Shown piece by piece: positions 7,570 to 14,973 of a stretch of DNA of 46,445 nucleotides (positions are counted from its first letter, which is position 1; each line of letters begins with the position of its first letter). Location of the stretch: contig NZ_JQKB01000044.1 in assembly GCF_000745835.1 (NCBI RefSeq), positions 1 to 46,445 of the forward strand, in the 5' to 3' direction. Source of the stretch: Belnapia moabensis DSM 16746. GTDB lineage: Bacteria > Pseudomonadota > Alphaproteobacteria > Acetobacterales > Acetobacteraceae. Both the position numbers and the translations under genes were made by a program. The notes beneath the pieces were generated by a model. That model ran no database searches. It had not been told where the DNA came from and saw only the letters and a program-made list of their open reading frames with translations.

Positions 7570-8307
7570 TCAGAAGGCGCCGGGGGCCAGGCCCTGGAGT
7601 TCCTCGAAGCGTCCCATGACCTGCTCCGCCCCGGCTTCGAGGAGGCGCTCCCGGTGGCCAGGACCGCAGTGCCGCCCGCCCGTGAAGCCGAAGGCGCGCA
7701 TGCCGGCGGCGCGGGCTGCCCGTATGCCGGGGATGCTGTCCTCGATCACCAGGCAGTCGGCGACGGGGGTCCGCATCCAGCCGGCGGCGTAGACGAAGAC
7801 GTCCGGCGCCGGCTTGCCGCGGGCGACGAGCGAGGCGCTCACGATGTTCGGATCGAAGCGTTGCGCCAGCCCGACCACCTCCAGCCCGAGCCTGAGCTTG
7901 GCCGGGTAGGCGCTGGAGGCGACACAGGCGGGGACGCGCAGGCGGTCGAGCAGGTCTGCGATGCCAGGCATGATCCGCAGTTCGGTGGCATAGGCCTGTT
8001 CCACCCGCGCTTTGACGCGCGAGAAGAACTCCGCCGGCACGGGCCGGCCCCAGTCGGCCTCGACATCGGCGATCATCTCGCCTTCCGGCCGGCCGGCGAA
8101 GCGGGCGATGACCTCCTCCGTGGAGACCCGGTAGCCGAGCCGGGTGAATTCCTCGGCGGTCAACCGGCACACGACGATCTCGCTGTCGATCAGCACGCCG
8201 TCGCAGTCGAAGACGAGAAGGCCCGGCCATGGCCGTGGCGGAAGCCGCCCGCCGGCCGGGGCCGGCGTCGAGAGGATCGGCAAGGCGGCATCGGGGTCAC
8301 GCGGCAT
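7570..8307 (-). CDS. HAD-superfamily phosphatase (beta-phosphoglucomutase-like)
   Basis: This 245-residue HAD subfamily IA hydrolase has motif I as FDCDGVLIDSE (Asp34 and Asp36), a helical cap, motif II around ASSAYP, the motif III Lys in ARGKPAPDVF, and motif IV as VIEDSIPGIRAA. It overlaps the end of the mannitol-1-phosphate-dehydrogenase-like gene by 11 nt, implying coupled expression. In Acinetobacter baylyi the equivalent two activities, a HAD phosphatase and mannitol-1-phosphate dehydrogenase, are fused in one MtlD protein that makes mannitol from fructose-6-phosphate. By analogy this enzyme may dephosphorylate mannitol-1-phosphate. The family is secure; the substrate is inferred from context. 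Confidence 0.88.
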   Translation of the reverse strand: MPRDPDAALPILSTPAPAGGRLPPRPWPGLLVFDCDGVLIDSEIVVCRLTAEEFTRLGYRVSTEEVIARFAGRPEGEMIADVEADWGRPVPAEFFSRVKARVEQAYATELRIMPGIADLLDRLRVPACVASSAYPAKLRLGLEVVGLAQRFDPNIVSASLVARGKPAPDVFVYAAGWMRTPVADCLVIEDSIPGIRAARAAGMRAFGFTGGRHCGPGHRERLLEAGAEQVMGRFEELQGLAPGAF

Positions 8308-9505
8308 CGATATACGACCCCGATGCGATGAGTCGGACCAGGCTGTTCACGGAGCGCATGGCCGCCTGGGGTGGGGAGCCCCTGCCGTCCGAATAGGCGG
8401 CGATCGGGTCTTCCACGCGGTCGGCGAAGCGCTTGGCGAAGGCCTGGACGGAACCGGGCGCCTCTGGCGTCGGGGCCTGGAAGCGCGCGAGGATCCGGCT
8501 CAGCGGATCGTCGCTGCTCAGGAAGCGCCCGAGGATCGCCTCTGCCGCGCCGCGCAGATACTCGTCGGGATCGACGTCGCGCAGGAAGCCGCCATAGGCC
8601 GGATCGCGGCGCAGGATCACGGCGATGCCCTCGCTCATCTCGGCCATCACGGCCTTGGCGAAGCTCAGGCGGTCCGGCGTTTCCTTGAGGAAATGGTTCA
8701 GCCTGACGTCCTTGTCGCCATCGCATGCCTGCAGGGCATCGAGCGCCAGCAGCCAGTGGCTTCCGTTCAGCAGCCAGCTCTTGATCTGCTTCTCGGTCGC
8801 CACGTGGCGGGTGAACTCGACGCGGCTCGTGGCGAACCGGCCGGCGAGCGCCTCCGTTTCAGGCTTGAGCTCGAGCTTCAAGGAGCCATAGGTCTCGGTG
8901 GAGACCACGGCGACGGGGTGCGCCCCCTCGCGGCCTTCTTCCAGGCCGATGCAGACGCGGTCCACCAGGGCATGGACGCGGGTTACATGCTGGCGCATCT
9001 CGTCGGAGATCATCCCGCCGAGATCCGCATCCGCGAAGACTTCGGATGCATCGAGGGTGTTCTCGCAGGCGACGAGGAAGACCGGGCCGGTGGCGCCACG
9101 GGCCCGCATCCCCGCCAGGACCCGCAAAGCGCCGAGCACGGGCTGGTAGTTCGCGGCGGCGATGACCGAGGCCGTCACTACGATGCCGTCGCGGTGCCGG
9201 CGCGAGCGGCTCGTAATCGTGCGGATGACCTCATCGATGTCGTCCGCGCCGTACTCCAGGAAGCCGTCGTAGTGGATGGCACAGCCTTGCCTGCCTTCCT
9301 CCTCGGGGTGCCGCAGGAGGTAGAGGCGGTCGGGGTTGTCGCGGAGGAGATCGTTGCGGCGGCGAGGCTCGAGCGCCGTGTTGCCGGTCGGCTTGGCGGC
9401 CGAGACCGCACGATTGACGATGAAGGTTTCGGTGTCAGCCGTCTGCAGGAACGGTACGACCAAGCCAAGGCCAAGCCTGCCGGCCCCAAAATGAATATGA
9501 AGCAT
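8297..9505 (-). CDS. Mannitol-1-phosphate 5-dehydrogenase-like protein
   Basis: This 402-residue long-chain (polyol-specific) dehydrogenase has an N-terminal Rossmann fold beginning with HIHFGAGRLGLGLV (GxGxxGxG-type NAD site at residues 7-14). The C-terminal domain carries the catalytic Lys241-Asn246-His249 set in KSWLLNGSHW, the MtlD-family signature. It interconverts fructose-6-phosphate and mannitol-1-phosphate, or a related substrate. Its neighbour, overlapping by 11 nt, is a HAD phosphatase, which suggests mannitol synthesis rather than PTS-linked breakdown; no PTS gene is seen. A perfect palindrome and a TTGACA lie about 75-90 nt upstream. The exact sugar phosphate is not proven. Confidence 0.85.
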   Translation of the reverse strand: MLHIHFGAGRLGLGLVVPFLQTADTETFIVNRAVSAAKPTGNTALEPRRRNDLLRDNPDRLYLLRHPEEEGRQGCAIHYDGFLEYGADDIDEVIRTITSRSRRHRDGIVVTASVIAAANYQPVLGALRVLAGMRARGATGPVFLVACENTLDASEVFADADLGGMISDEMRQHVTRVHALVDRVCIGLEEGREGAHPVAVVSTETYGSLKLELKPETEALAGRFATSRVEFTRHVATEKQIKSWLLNGSHWLLALDALQACDGDKDVRLNHFLKETPDRLSFAKAVMAEMSEGIAVILRRDPAYGGFLRDVDPDEYLRGAAEAILGRFLSSDDPLSRILARFQAPTPEAPGSVQAFAKRFADRVEDPIAAYSDGRGSPPQAAMRSVNSLVRLIASGSYIDAA

Positions 9506-9576
9506 CTACCCACCCAAGCGGAGGACTGTCGCAAGAAGGCAAAGTGCCGGAGCGGAAATCCGCAGCATGCGTGGCA

Positions 9577-9596
9577 ATCCCGATTCGGGATGTCAA
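9577..9596 (-). promoter_or_regulatory. Palindromic operator candidate with TTGACA -35
   Basis: On the minus strand a consensus TTGACA (9596-9591) runs directly into the 15-nt perfect palindrome ATCCCGAATCGGGAT (9591-9577; 7-bp arms, one central base). The palindrome would sit in the -35/-10 spacer of a promoter reading toward the mannitol-1-phosphate-dehydrogenase-like gene, whose ATG is about 72 nt away. No good -10 hexamer is seen at 16-18 nt spacing, so the promoter itself is uncertain. A repressor site is the simplest reading. Confidence 0.5.
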
Positions 9597-9652
9597 ACAA
9601 GACATGCATTCTGGGGTTGCCGAAAATGATCGGAATGAAAAATTAAACTAAA

Positions 9653-9688
9653 AGGAGTACGAGTATGTACTATACTGCACACGAGTAG
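9653..9688 (+). other. SD-preceded 7-codon mini-ORF
   Basis: AGGAG (9653-9657) is followed after 7 nt by an ATG (9665) and the codons for MYYTAHE, then TAG (9686-9688). A short inverted repeat AGTAC/GTACT (9656-9660 and 9667-9671) overlaps the SD and start. It could be a leader peptide, the remnant of a decayed gene, or chance. No plus-strand gene follows it, which argues against a leader peptide. Confidence 0.25.
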
Positions 9689-9890
9689 CCAGGGGCGATT
9701 ATTTGCCTTTCGGTCTGCGGCATTGACCGTCGCGCCCAGAAAACATGCGAAGGTCAGTCTCGGGTCGCCCTCGCCTCACGGCGCCTAGTCCCGGTCAGGA
9801 ATGCGTCGAGCGGATGGCAGCCGCTCCCGCTGATTGCCGGGAGGCGAGACGTTGCTCCAATCAGGTAGTCCTGCCTGATCGGCGTTCGCC

Positions 9891-11057
9891 TTAGCCGGCT
9901 GCTGCCCGCGTGCCGCGGATCTGCTGCCAGGCGATGGCGCCGAGGGCGAGGGCCAGGGCAGGCAGGACGGTGAGGTTCAGCACCGTCCATCCCGCCTGGG
10001 CATGGACCGCGCCGGAGAGGAAGGCGGTGCAGGCGACGGTGCCGAAGACGATGGTGTCGTTGGCGGCCTGGGCGCGGACGCGCTCCTCCGGCGCATGGGC
10101 CGTCGCCAGCAGCGTCGTCGCGCCGACGAACATGAAGTTCCAGCCCAGGCCGAGCAGGCCGAGGGCGAGGCTGAAATGGGTGAAGCTCTCGCCGCTGAGG
10201 CCGATCAGCACGCAAAGGGCGGTGAGGGCGGCGCCGGCAACGATCACGGGGCGGACGCCGAAACGGGTAATGAGGCGGCCGGTGAAGAAGCCGGGGCCGT
10301 ACATCGCCACCGCATGGATCTGGATGACGGTCGCCGAGGCACCGATGCCGAAGCCGCAGAGCATCATCTCGACCGGCGTGGAGGTCATCAGCAGGTTCAT
10401 GGTGCCGTAGGCCACCATGCCGGTGACGGCGGCGGTGAGGAAGGCGGGGCGGGCGATGATCTCCCAGACGGGCGCGCCGCCGGCATGGCGGGCAGGGGGC
10501 GGCGGCAGGCGGGTGAAGGAGAGCAGCGCCATGCAGAGCACGGGCAGGCAGGCGAGCACCAGATAGGTGCCGAGGAAAAGGTAGGGCGGCAGCGCCTCGC
10601 GCGTTGCCTTCACCAGCTCGGGCCCGAGGCTGGCGGCGAGGATGCCGCCGGTCATCACCAGGCTGATGGCGCGGGGGCGGTAGCCGGGCGAGGCGACCTC
10701 GGCGGCGGCGAAGCGGTAGTGCTGGGCGATGCCGAAGCCGAGGCCCGCGGGCACGGCGCCGACGCAGTAGAGGACGAAATCGCCCGTCCACACGCCGGCG
10801 GCGAAGGTGAGAGAGCCGGCCATGGCGCCGAGCGCGCCGAGGATGAAGCCGGGCCTGCGGCCGAGCCGGGCAAAGACCATCCCGGCCGGGATGGAGGCGG
10901 CCATGGTCGCCGTCATCTGGATGGCGACGGGGAGCGTCGAGAGCGACTTGTCCTCGGCGAGGCTGTGGCCGATCAGCGCCGCCATCACCGCCTGGCCGAC
11001 GGTCGCCGCCTGCATCAGGGCCTGGCAGCAGAAGAGCAGCCAGACCTGGCGCTTCAT
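9891..11057 (-). CDS. MFS transporter
   Basis: This 388-residue major facilitator superfamily permease has about 12 hydrophobic segments. The usual MFS loop 2-3 signature is visible as VFARLGRRPGFILGALGAM. It starts MKRQVWLLFCCQALMQ with the first membrane helix straight away, which decided the start at 11057 over a longer frame. Helices in the second half include AAAVTGMVAYGTMNLLM-type and LGLLGLGWNFMFVG-type segments. It lies 13 nt downstream of thiL and ends the riboflavin/nusB/thiL operon, so it may be co-transcribed. The substrate is unknown; a drug or metabolite exporter is likely at family level. Confidence 0.88.
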   Translation of the reverse strand: MKRQVWLLFCCQALMQAATVGQAVMAALIGHSLAEDKSLSTLPVAIQMTATMAASIPAGMVFARLGRRPGFILGALGAMAGSLTFAAGVWTGDFVLYCVGAVPAGLGFGIAQHYRFAAAEVASPGYRPRAISLVMTGGILAASLGPELVKATREALPPYLFLGTYLVLACLPVLCMALLSFTRLPPPPARHAGGAPVWEIIARPAFLTAAVTGMVAYGTMNLLMTSTPVEMMLCGFGIGASATVIQIHAVAMYGPGFFTGRLITRFGVRPVIVAGAALTALCVLIGLSGESFTHFSLALGLLGLGWNFMFVGATTLLATAHAPEERVRAQAANDTIVFGTVACTAFLSGAVHAQAGWTVLNLTVLPALALALGAIAWQQIRGTRAAAG

Positions 11058-11070
11058 GCGCCGATCGTCT

Positions 11071-12036
11071 TCAGAAATGCGACCATCCTCCCATGGGGAG
11101 CGCCATGGGGGCGCCCGCCGCGTCGATGACCCGGACCTCGGCGGGTCCTTCGGTGAACTCGCCGATCCTCGTGACCGGGGTGCCGGTGGCGGAGGCCAGG
11201 GCCTCGATGCCGGCGCCGGGCAGGGCGGCGAAGAGCAATTCGTAGTCGTCGCCACCGGTGAGGACCAGGGGCAGAAGGGCCGGGTCCTTCAAGATGAGGG
11301 CACGGGCGGCGGGGGAGAGGGGGAGCTTCTGCGCCTCGATGACGGCGCCGCAGCCGGCGGCGCGGCAGAGATGGCCGGCGTCCTGGACGAGGCCGTCGGA
11401 GACATCCATGGCCGCGCGGGCGAGGCCGGCGAGCGCGGTGCCGAGGGCGAGGCGGGGCTCCGGCAGGCGGTAGCGGCCGGCGAGATGGCCCCCGGCATCG
11501 GCGGGCAGGCGGCCCTGGAGGACGCGGAGGCCGAGGGCACCGTCGCCGATGGTGCCGGAGACGAAGAGTCCGTCGCCGGGGCGGGCGCCGGTGCGGCGGA
11601 GGGCGGCGCCGGGGGCGACGGTGCCGAGGATGGTCAAGGAGAGGCTGATCGGGCCGGGGATGGAGACGGTGTCGCCGCCGAGGACGGTGAGGCCGAAGCG
11701 CCGCTGGTCCTCGGCGAGGCCGGCGACGAAGCCATCGAGCCAACCGGCGGGCAGGTCGCGGGGCAGGGCGGTGGTCATCAGGTAGCCGAGCGGCGTGGCG
11801 CCCATGGCGGCGAGGTCGGAGAGGTTCACCCGCAGCAGCTTGCGGCCGATGGTATCCGGCGGGTCCTCGGGGAGGAAATGGACGCCGGCGACCATGGCGT
11901 CTGCGGCCAGCACCAGTTGCCGGCCGGGCGGCGGGTCGAGCAGCGCCGCGTCATCGGCGAGGCCGAGCGCGCCCGGCCCGGCCAATGGCAGGAAGTGCCG
12001 GGCGATGAGGGCGAATTCGGCGGGCGGCTCGGCCAT
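11071..12036 (-). CDS. thiL: Thiamine-monophosphate kinase
   Basis: This 321-residue ATP-dependent kinase makes thiamine pyrophosphate from thiamine monophosphate. It has the PurM/ThiL fold: EFALIARHF at the N-terminus, GLADDAALLDPPPG, ADAMVAGVHFLP (metal-binding Asp), the RKLLRVNLSDLAAMGATP helix, LTVLGGDTVSIPG, DVSDGLVQDAGHLC, and LTGGDDYELLFA near the C-terminus. It starts 5 nt after the nusB stop. The ribH-nusB-thiL order is conserved in alphaproteobacteria. Confidence 0.95.
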   Translation of the reverse strand: MAEPPAEFALIARHFLPLAGPGALGLADDAALLDPPPGRQLVLAADAMVAGVHFLPEDPPDTIGRKLLRVNLSDLAAMGATPLGYLMTTALPRDLPAGWLDGFVAGLAEDQRRFGLTVLGGDTVSIPGPISLSLTILGTVAPGAALRRTGARPGDGLFVSGTIGDGALGLRVLQGRLPADAGGHLAGRYRLPEPRLALGTALAGLARAAMDVSDGLVQDAGHLCRAAGCGAVIEAQKLPLSPAARALILKDPALLPLVLTGGDDYELLFAALPGAGIEALASATGTPVTRIGEFTEGPAEVRVIDAAGAPMALPMGGWSHF

Positions 12037-12041
12037 CGGCG

Positions 12042-12710
12042 CTATTTCCGGCCGGCGGCGAATTCCTCGGGCCGCAGGGCGCGGGCCAGCGCGTCGAGCA
12101 CGCCATTGGCGAAGCGCGGCTCCTCGCCGCCGAAGAAGCCATGGGCGATGTCGAGATACTCGTTGATCACCACCCGGGCCGGGGGCTGGCCGCCGCCTTC
12201 GGCGAATTCGGCGCAGGCGGCGCGGAGCAGGGCGCGCAGCACAGGGTCGAGCCGTGCCATCGGCCAGTCGGGGTCAAGGTGCTGCGCGATGAGGCCGTCG
12301 AGCCGGTCGCCGTTCTTGGCCGCGGTGCGGACGATGGTGCCGAAGAGCGGGCGGTCGGCTTCCGGCACGCCGCCTTCCTCATAGCCGCCGCCGATACGGT
12401 GGGCGAGGAATTGCTGGATGACGGCCTCGGCCGACTCGCCGGTCTGCTCGCTCTGGTAGAGCGCCTGGACGGCGGCGACGCGGGCGCCGGTGCGGGGGCG
12501 GCCGCCGCGGACCTGCGGAGCGCCGCCGGGCGCCTGGCCGGGGCGGCGGTTGCGGGACTTGCTGCCGGGCTTGCCGGGGGACTTACCCGCGGGCGGCTTG
12601 GCGCCGGGCTTCGGCGCCGCGGGGGTGCCAGACTGCTCGGCCTCCATCTCGGCGCGGAGCTTGTCGAGCTCGCTGGTGCCGAGGTCGGTGGTCTTCCAAT
12701 TGCCGCTCAC
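12042..12710 (-). CDS. nusB: Transcription antitermination factor NusB with long basic N-terminal extension
   Basis: This 222-residue protein has a NusB core from about residue 72 onward: RTGARVAAVQALYQSEQTG, a HRIGGG segment, VPEADRPLFGTIV, HLDPDWPMARLDPVLRALLRAACAEF, and VVINEYLDIAHGFFGGEEPRFANGVLDALA. It acts in rRNA antitermination with NusE, NusA and NusG. The first about 70 residues are Pro/Gly/Lys/Arg-rich and predicted disordered; canonical NusB is about 140-160 residues. The GTG start overlaps the ribH stop (GTGA). The extension might add RNA contacts, which is inference. Confidence 0.94.
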   Translation of the reverse strand: MSGNWKTTDLGTSELDKLRAEMEAEQSGTPAAPKPGAKPPAGKSPGKPGSKSRNRRPGQAPGGAPQVRGGRPRTGARVAAVQALYQSEQTGESAEAVIQQFLAHRIGGGYEEGGVPEADRPLFGTIVRTAAKNGDRLDGLIAQHLDPDWPMARLDPVLRALLRAACAEFAEGGGQPPARVVINEYLDIAHGFFGGEEPRFANGVLDALARALRPEEFAAGRK

Positions 12711-13207
12711 GCGAGGCTCCAGCGGCGGCGCAGCGCCACCTGGCCGAGCAGCGCATGGGCTGCCTCGGCGCCCTTGTTGTGGCGGTCATCGGCGGAGCGG
12801 GCCTCGGCCTGGGTGAGGCTGTCCACCGTCAGCAGGCCGAAGCCGATGGCGGCGCCGCGGTCGGTGGAAACGTCCATCACCCCCTGGCAGACGGCCGAGC
12901 AGATGAAGTCGTAATGGTCGGTCTCGCCCTTCACCACGCAGCCGAGCAGCAGGAAGCCGTCATAGCGCACCGCCTTGCCGCCCTTGGTCGGCTGGCTGAG
13001 GACCATGCGCAGCGCGGCGGGCAGCTCGAAGGCGCCAGCGACGTCCACCACATCGGCCGTCGCCTTCGCCTCGGCGAAGACGCGCTGGGCGCCGCGGAGC
13101 ATGCCGCCCACGACATCGGCGTAATAGGGCGCCTGGATCACCAGCAGATGCGGCGCCGGGCCTTCCAGCGGCCGCGCCTGGCGTTCCGGCGCATCGATCG
13201 TGCTCAT
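12707..13207 (-). CDS. ribH: 6,7-dimethyl-8-ribityllumazine synthase
   Basis: This 166-residue enzyme is the penultimate step of riboflavin synthesis, joining 5-amino-6-ribitylaminouracil with 3,4-dihydroxy-2-butanone 4-phosphate. Family segments are VDVAGAFELPAAL, FLLLGCVVKGETDHYDFIC (with the catalytic His), and IGFGLLTVDSLTQAEARS followed by HNKGAEAAHALL. Its start is directly after the ribBX stop, and its stop overlaps the nusB start, so it is tightly coupled in the rib operon. Confidence 0.96.
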   Translation of the reverse strand: MSTIDAPERQARPLEGPAPHLLVIQAPYYADVVGGMLRGAQRVFAEAKATADVVDVAGAFELPAALRMVLSQPTKGGKAVRYDGFLLLGCVVKGETDHYDFICSAVCQGVMDVSTDRGAAIGFGLLTVDSLTQAEARSADDRHNKGAEAAHALLGQVALRRRWSLA

Positions 13208-14356
13208 TCACCCGTCCTTTTGGAGCAGCGGCTTGGTCTCGACCACGCGCAGCCCGTAGCCTTCCAGCCCGACGATGGGCCGGGGGTTGTTCGACAGCCG
13301 GACCATGTCCCGCACGCCGAGATCGGCGAGGATCTGCGCGCCGATCCCATAGTCCCGGATCTCGGGCGGCGCCACCCGGCGGTCGCGGTTGTTCCTCACC
13401 TGCTCGCTCATATTGTCCGGCCGCCAGTCGCGGATGATGACGACGACGCCGCGGCCGGCCGCGTCGATCATCCGCATGGCGTCGTGCAGATCATCAGTGC
13501 CGGTGCCGAGGACGATGTCGTGCAGTAGGTTGGCGGCGTGCATCCGCACATGGACCGGGCCGGGGGCGCTGACATCGCCGCGGATCAGAGCCAGGTGCTC
13601 GCCAGGGGCGAGGGTGTTGCCGTAGACGACGAGGCGCCAGTCGCCGCCGACCGGGTGGTCGATACGGCCCTCGGAGAGGCGGCGGACGAGGCGTTCGGTG
13701 CGGCGGCGGTGGGCGATCAGGTCGGCGATGGTGCCGAGCTTCAGGCCGTGATGCTGGGCGAAGGCGACGAGGTCCGGCATCCGCGCCATGGTGCCGTCGT
13801 CGTTCATGATCTCGCAGATCACGCCCGAGGGGTTGAGGCCGGCGAGGCGGGCGAGGTCCACGGAGGCCTCGGTATGGCCGGCGCGGACCAGGGTGCCGCC
13901 ATCGCGCGCCACGAGGGGGAAGACGTGGCCGGGCGTGACGATGTGCTCGCGGCCCATCTCAGGGTTGATGGCGACGGCGACGGTGTGTGCCCGGTCGGCC
14001 GCCGAGATGCCGGTGGTGACGCCCTCCTTCGCCTCGATGGAGACGGTGAAGGCGGTCGAGTGGCGGGTGCCGTTGGCGGCGGCCATCAGCGGCAGGCCGA
14101 GCTGCTCGACGCGCCTGCGGTCCATCGCCAGGCAGATCAGGCCGCGGGCGAAGCGGGCCATGAAGTTGATCGCATCGGGAGTCGCGAACTGGGCGGGGAT
14201 GACGAGGTCGCCCTCGTTCTCGCGGTCCTCGTCATCGACCAGGATGAACATGCGGCCGCGGCGGGCCTCCTCGATCAGCTCCTCGGTCGGGGAGATGAAG
14301 TCGGCGAAATTGACGGTCTTGGTCGCCATAGTGTTGGTCATGGCCGGGCCGGTCAT
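13208..14356 (-). CDS. ribB: DHBP synthase fused to degenerate GTP cyclohydrolase II-like domain (RibBX)
   Basis: This 382-residue protein has a complete 3,4-dihydroxy-2-butanone 4-phosphate synthase domain at about residues 10-215: VDDEDRENEGDLV, TRHSTAFTVSIEAKEGVTTGISAADRAHT, HVFPLVARDGG, RAGHTEASVDLARLAG, and GVICEIMNDDGTMAR. The C-terminal part has the fold remnants of GTP cyclohydrolase II but lacks its zinc-binding cysteine cluster (C...G...CDCG). The region reads PVHVRMHAANLLHDIVLGTGT instead. It therefore matches the RibBX type, not a bifunctional RibBA. The start is coupled to ribE by an ATGA overlap. Active GTP cyclohydrolase II must be encoded elsewhere. Confidence 0.93.
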   Translation of the reverse strand: MTGPAMTNTMATKTVNFADFISPTEELIEEARRGRMFILVDDEDRENEGDLVIPAQFATPDAINFMARFARGLICLAMDRRRVEQLGLPLMAAANGTRHSTAFTVSIEAKEGVTTGISAADRAHTVAVAINPEMGREHIVTPGHVFPLVARDGGTLVRAGHTEASVDLARLAGLNPSGVICEIMNDDGTMARMPDLVAFAQHHGLKLGTIADLIAHRRRTERLVRRLSEGRIDHPVGGDWRLVVYGNTLAPGEHLALIRGDVSAPGPVHVRMHAANLLHDIVLGTGTDDLHDAMRMIDAAGRGVVVIIRDWRPDNMSEQVRNNRDRRVAPPEIRDYGIGAQILADLGVRDMVRLSNNPRPIVGLEGYGLRVVETKPLLQKDG

Positions 14357-14973
14357 GCCTGGAGCCCCTTGAAGGAGACGAGCCGGGCGACGTAGCGCGC
14401 CAGCGTGTCGATCTCGATATTGACGAAGCCGCCCGGCTGCAGCGTGCCGAAGGTGGTCACGGCGGCGGTGTGGGGAATGACGTTGACGCCGAAGACCGCG
14501 CCCTCGACCTCGTTCACGGTGAGCGAGATGCCGTCGACGGCGATCGAGCCCTTGGCGGCGACGAAGGGGGCGAGGTGCTCGGGCAGGCGGAAGCGATAGC
14601 GGACGGAACCATTCTCGGGCACCGCCGAGAGCACCTCGGCGACGCCGTCGACATGGCCGGAGACGAGATGGCCGCCGAGCTCGTCGCCCATCCGGAGCGA
14701 GCGCTCGAGGTTGATGCGGCTGCCGGGGGCGAGGCGGCCGAGCGTCGTCTTCGACAGGCTCTCGGCCGAGGCGTCGACGGCGAACCAGTCGCCGCCGAGC
14801 TGCACCGCGGTGAGGCAGCAGCCGGAACAGGCGATGGAGGCGCCGATCGCCACCGGGGCGGGTTCGGCGAGGAAGGGAGGGGAGGTGCCGATGACGAGGC
14901 GCATGTCCTGCCCGTCGCCCAAAGGCTGTATCTCCCGCACCGTCCCCAGATCGGTCACGATCCCGGTGAACAT
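14353..14973 (-). CDS. ribE: Riboflavin synthase alpha subunit
   Basis: This 206-residue enzyme dismutates two lumazines into riboflavin. It is two tandem lumazine-binding barrels: MFTGIVTDLGTV...SIACSGCCLTAVQL...FAVDASAESLSKTTLG...GSRINLERSLRMGDELGGHLVSGHVDGVAEV in the first, and GSIAVDGISLTVNEVEG...NVIPHTAAVTTFG...VNIEIDTLARYV in the second. The start at 14973 fits the invariant MFTGIV and has GAGGAG 9-14 nt upstream; an earlier GTG is less likely. It overlaps ribD by 19 nt and ribBX by 4 nt. Confidence 0.96.
   Translation of the reverse strand: MFTGIVTDLGTVREIQPLGDGQDMRLVIGTSPPFLAEPAPVAIGASIACSGCCLTAVQLGGDWFAVDASAESLSKTTLGRLAPGSRINLERSLRMGDELGGHLVSGHVDGVAEVLSAVPENGSVRYRFRLPEHLAPFVAAKGSIAVDGISLTVNEVEGAVFGVNVIPHTAAVTTFGTLQPGGFVNIEIDTLARYVARLVSFKGLQA

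Larger units (their letters stand above)
9506..9890. other. 385-nt intergenic region with an AT-richer patch
   Basis: This is the longest gap in the window and it has no conventional gene. It contains the upstream region of the mannitol-1-phosphate-dehydrogenase-like gene with a palindrome. A noticeably A/T-richer patch at about 9590-9690 holds an SD-like AGGAG and a 7-codon ORF. About 200 nt of ordinary GC-rich DNA follow, down to the stop of the MFS gene, in which I see nothing further. Confidence 0.6.
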
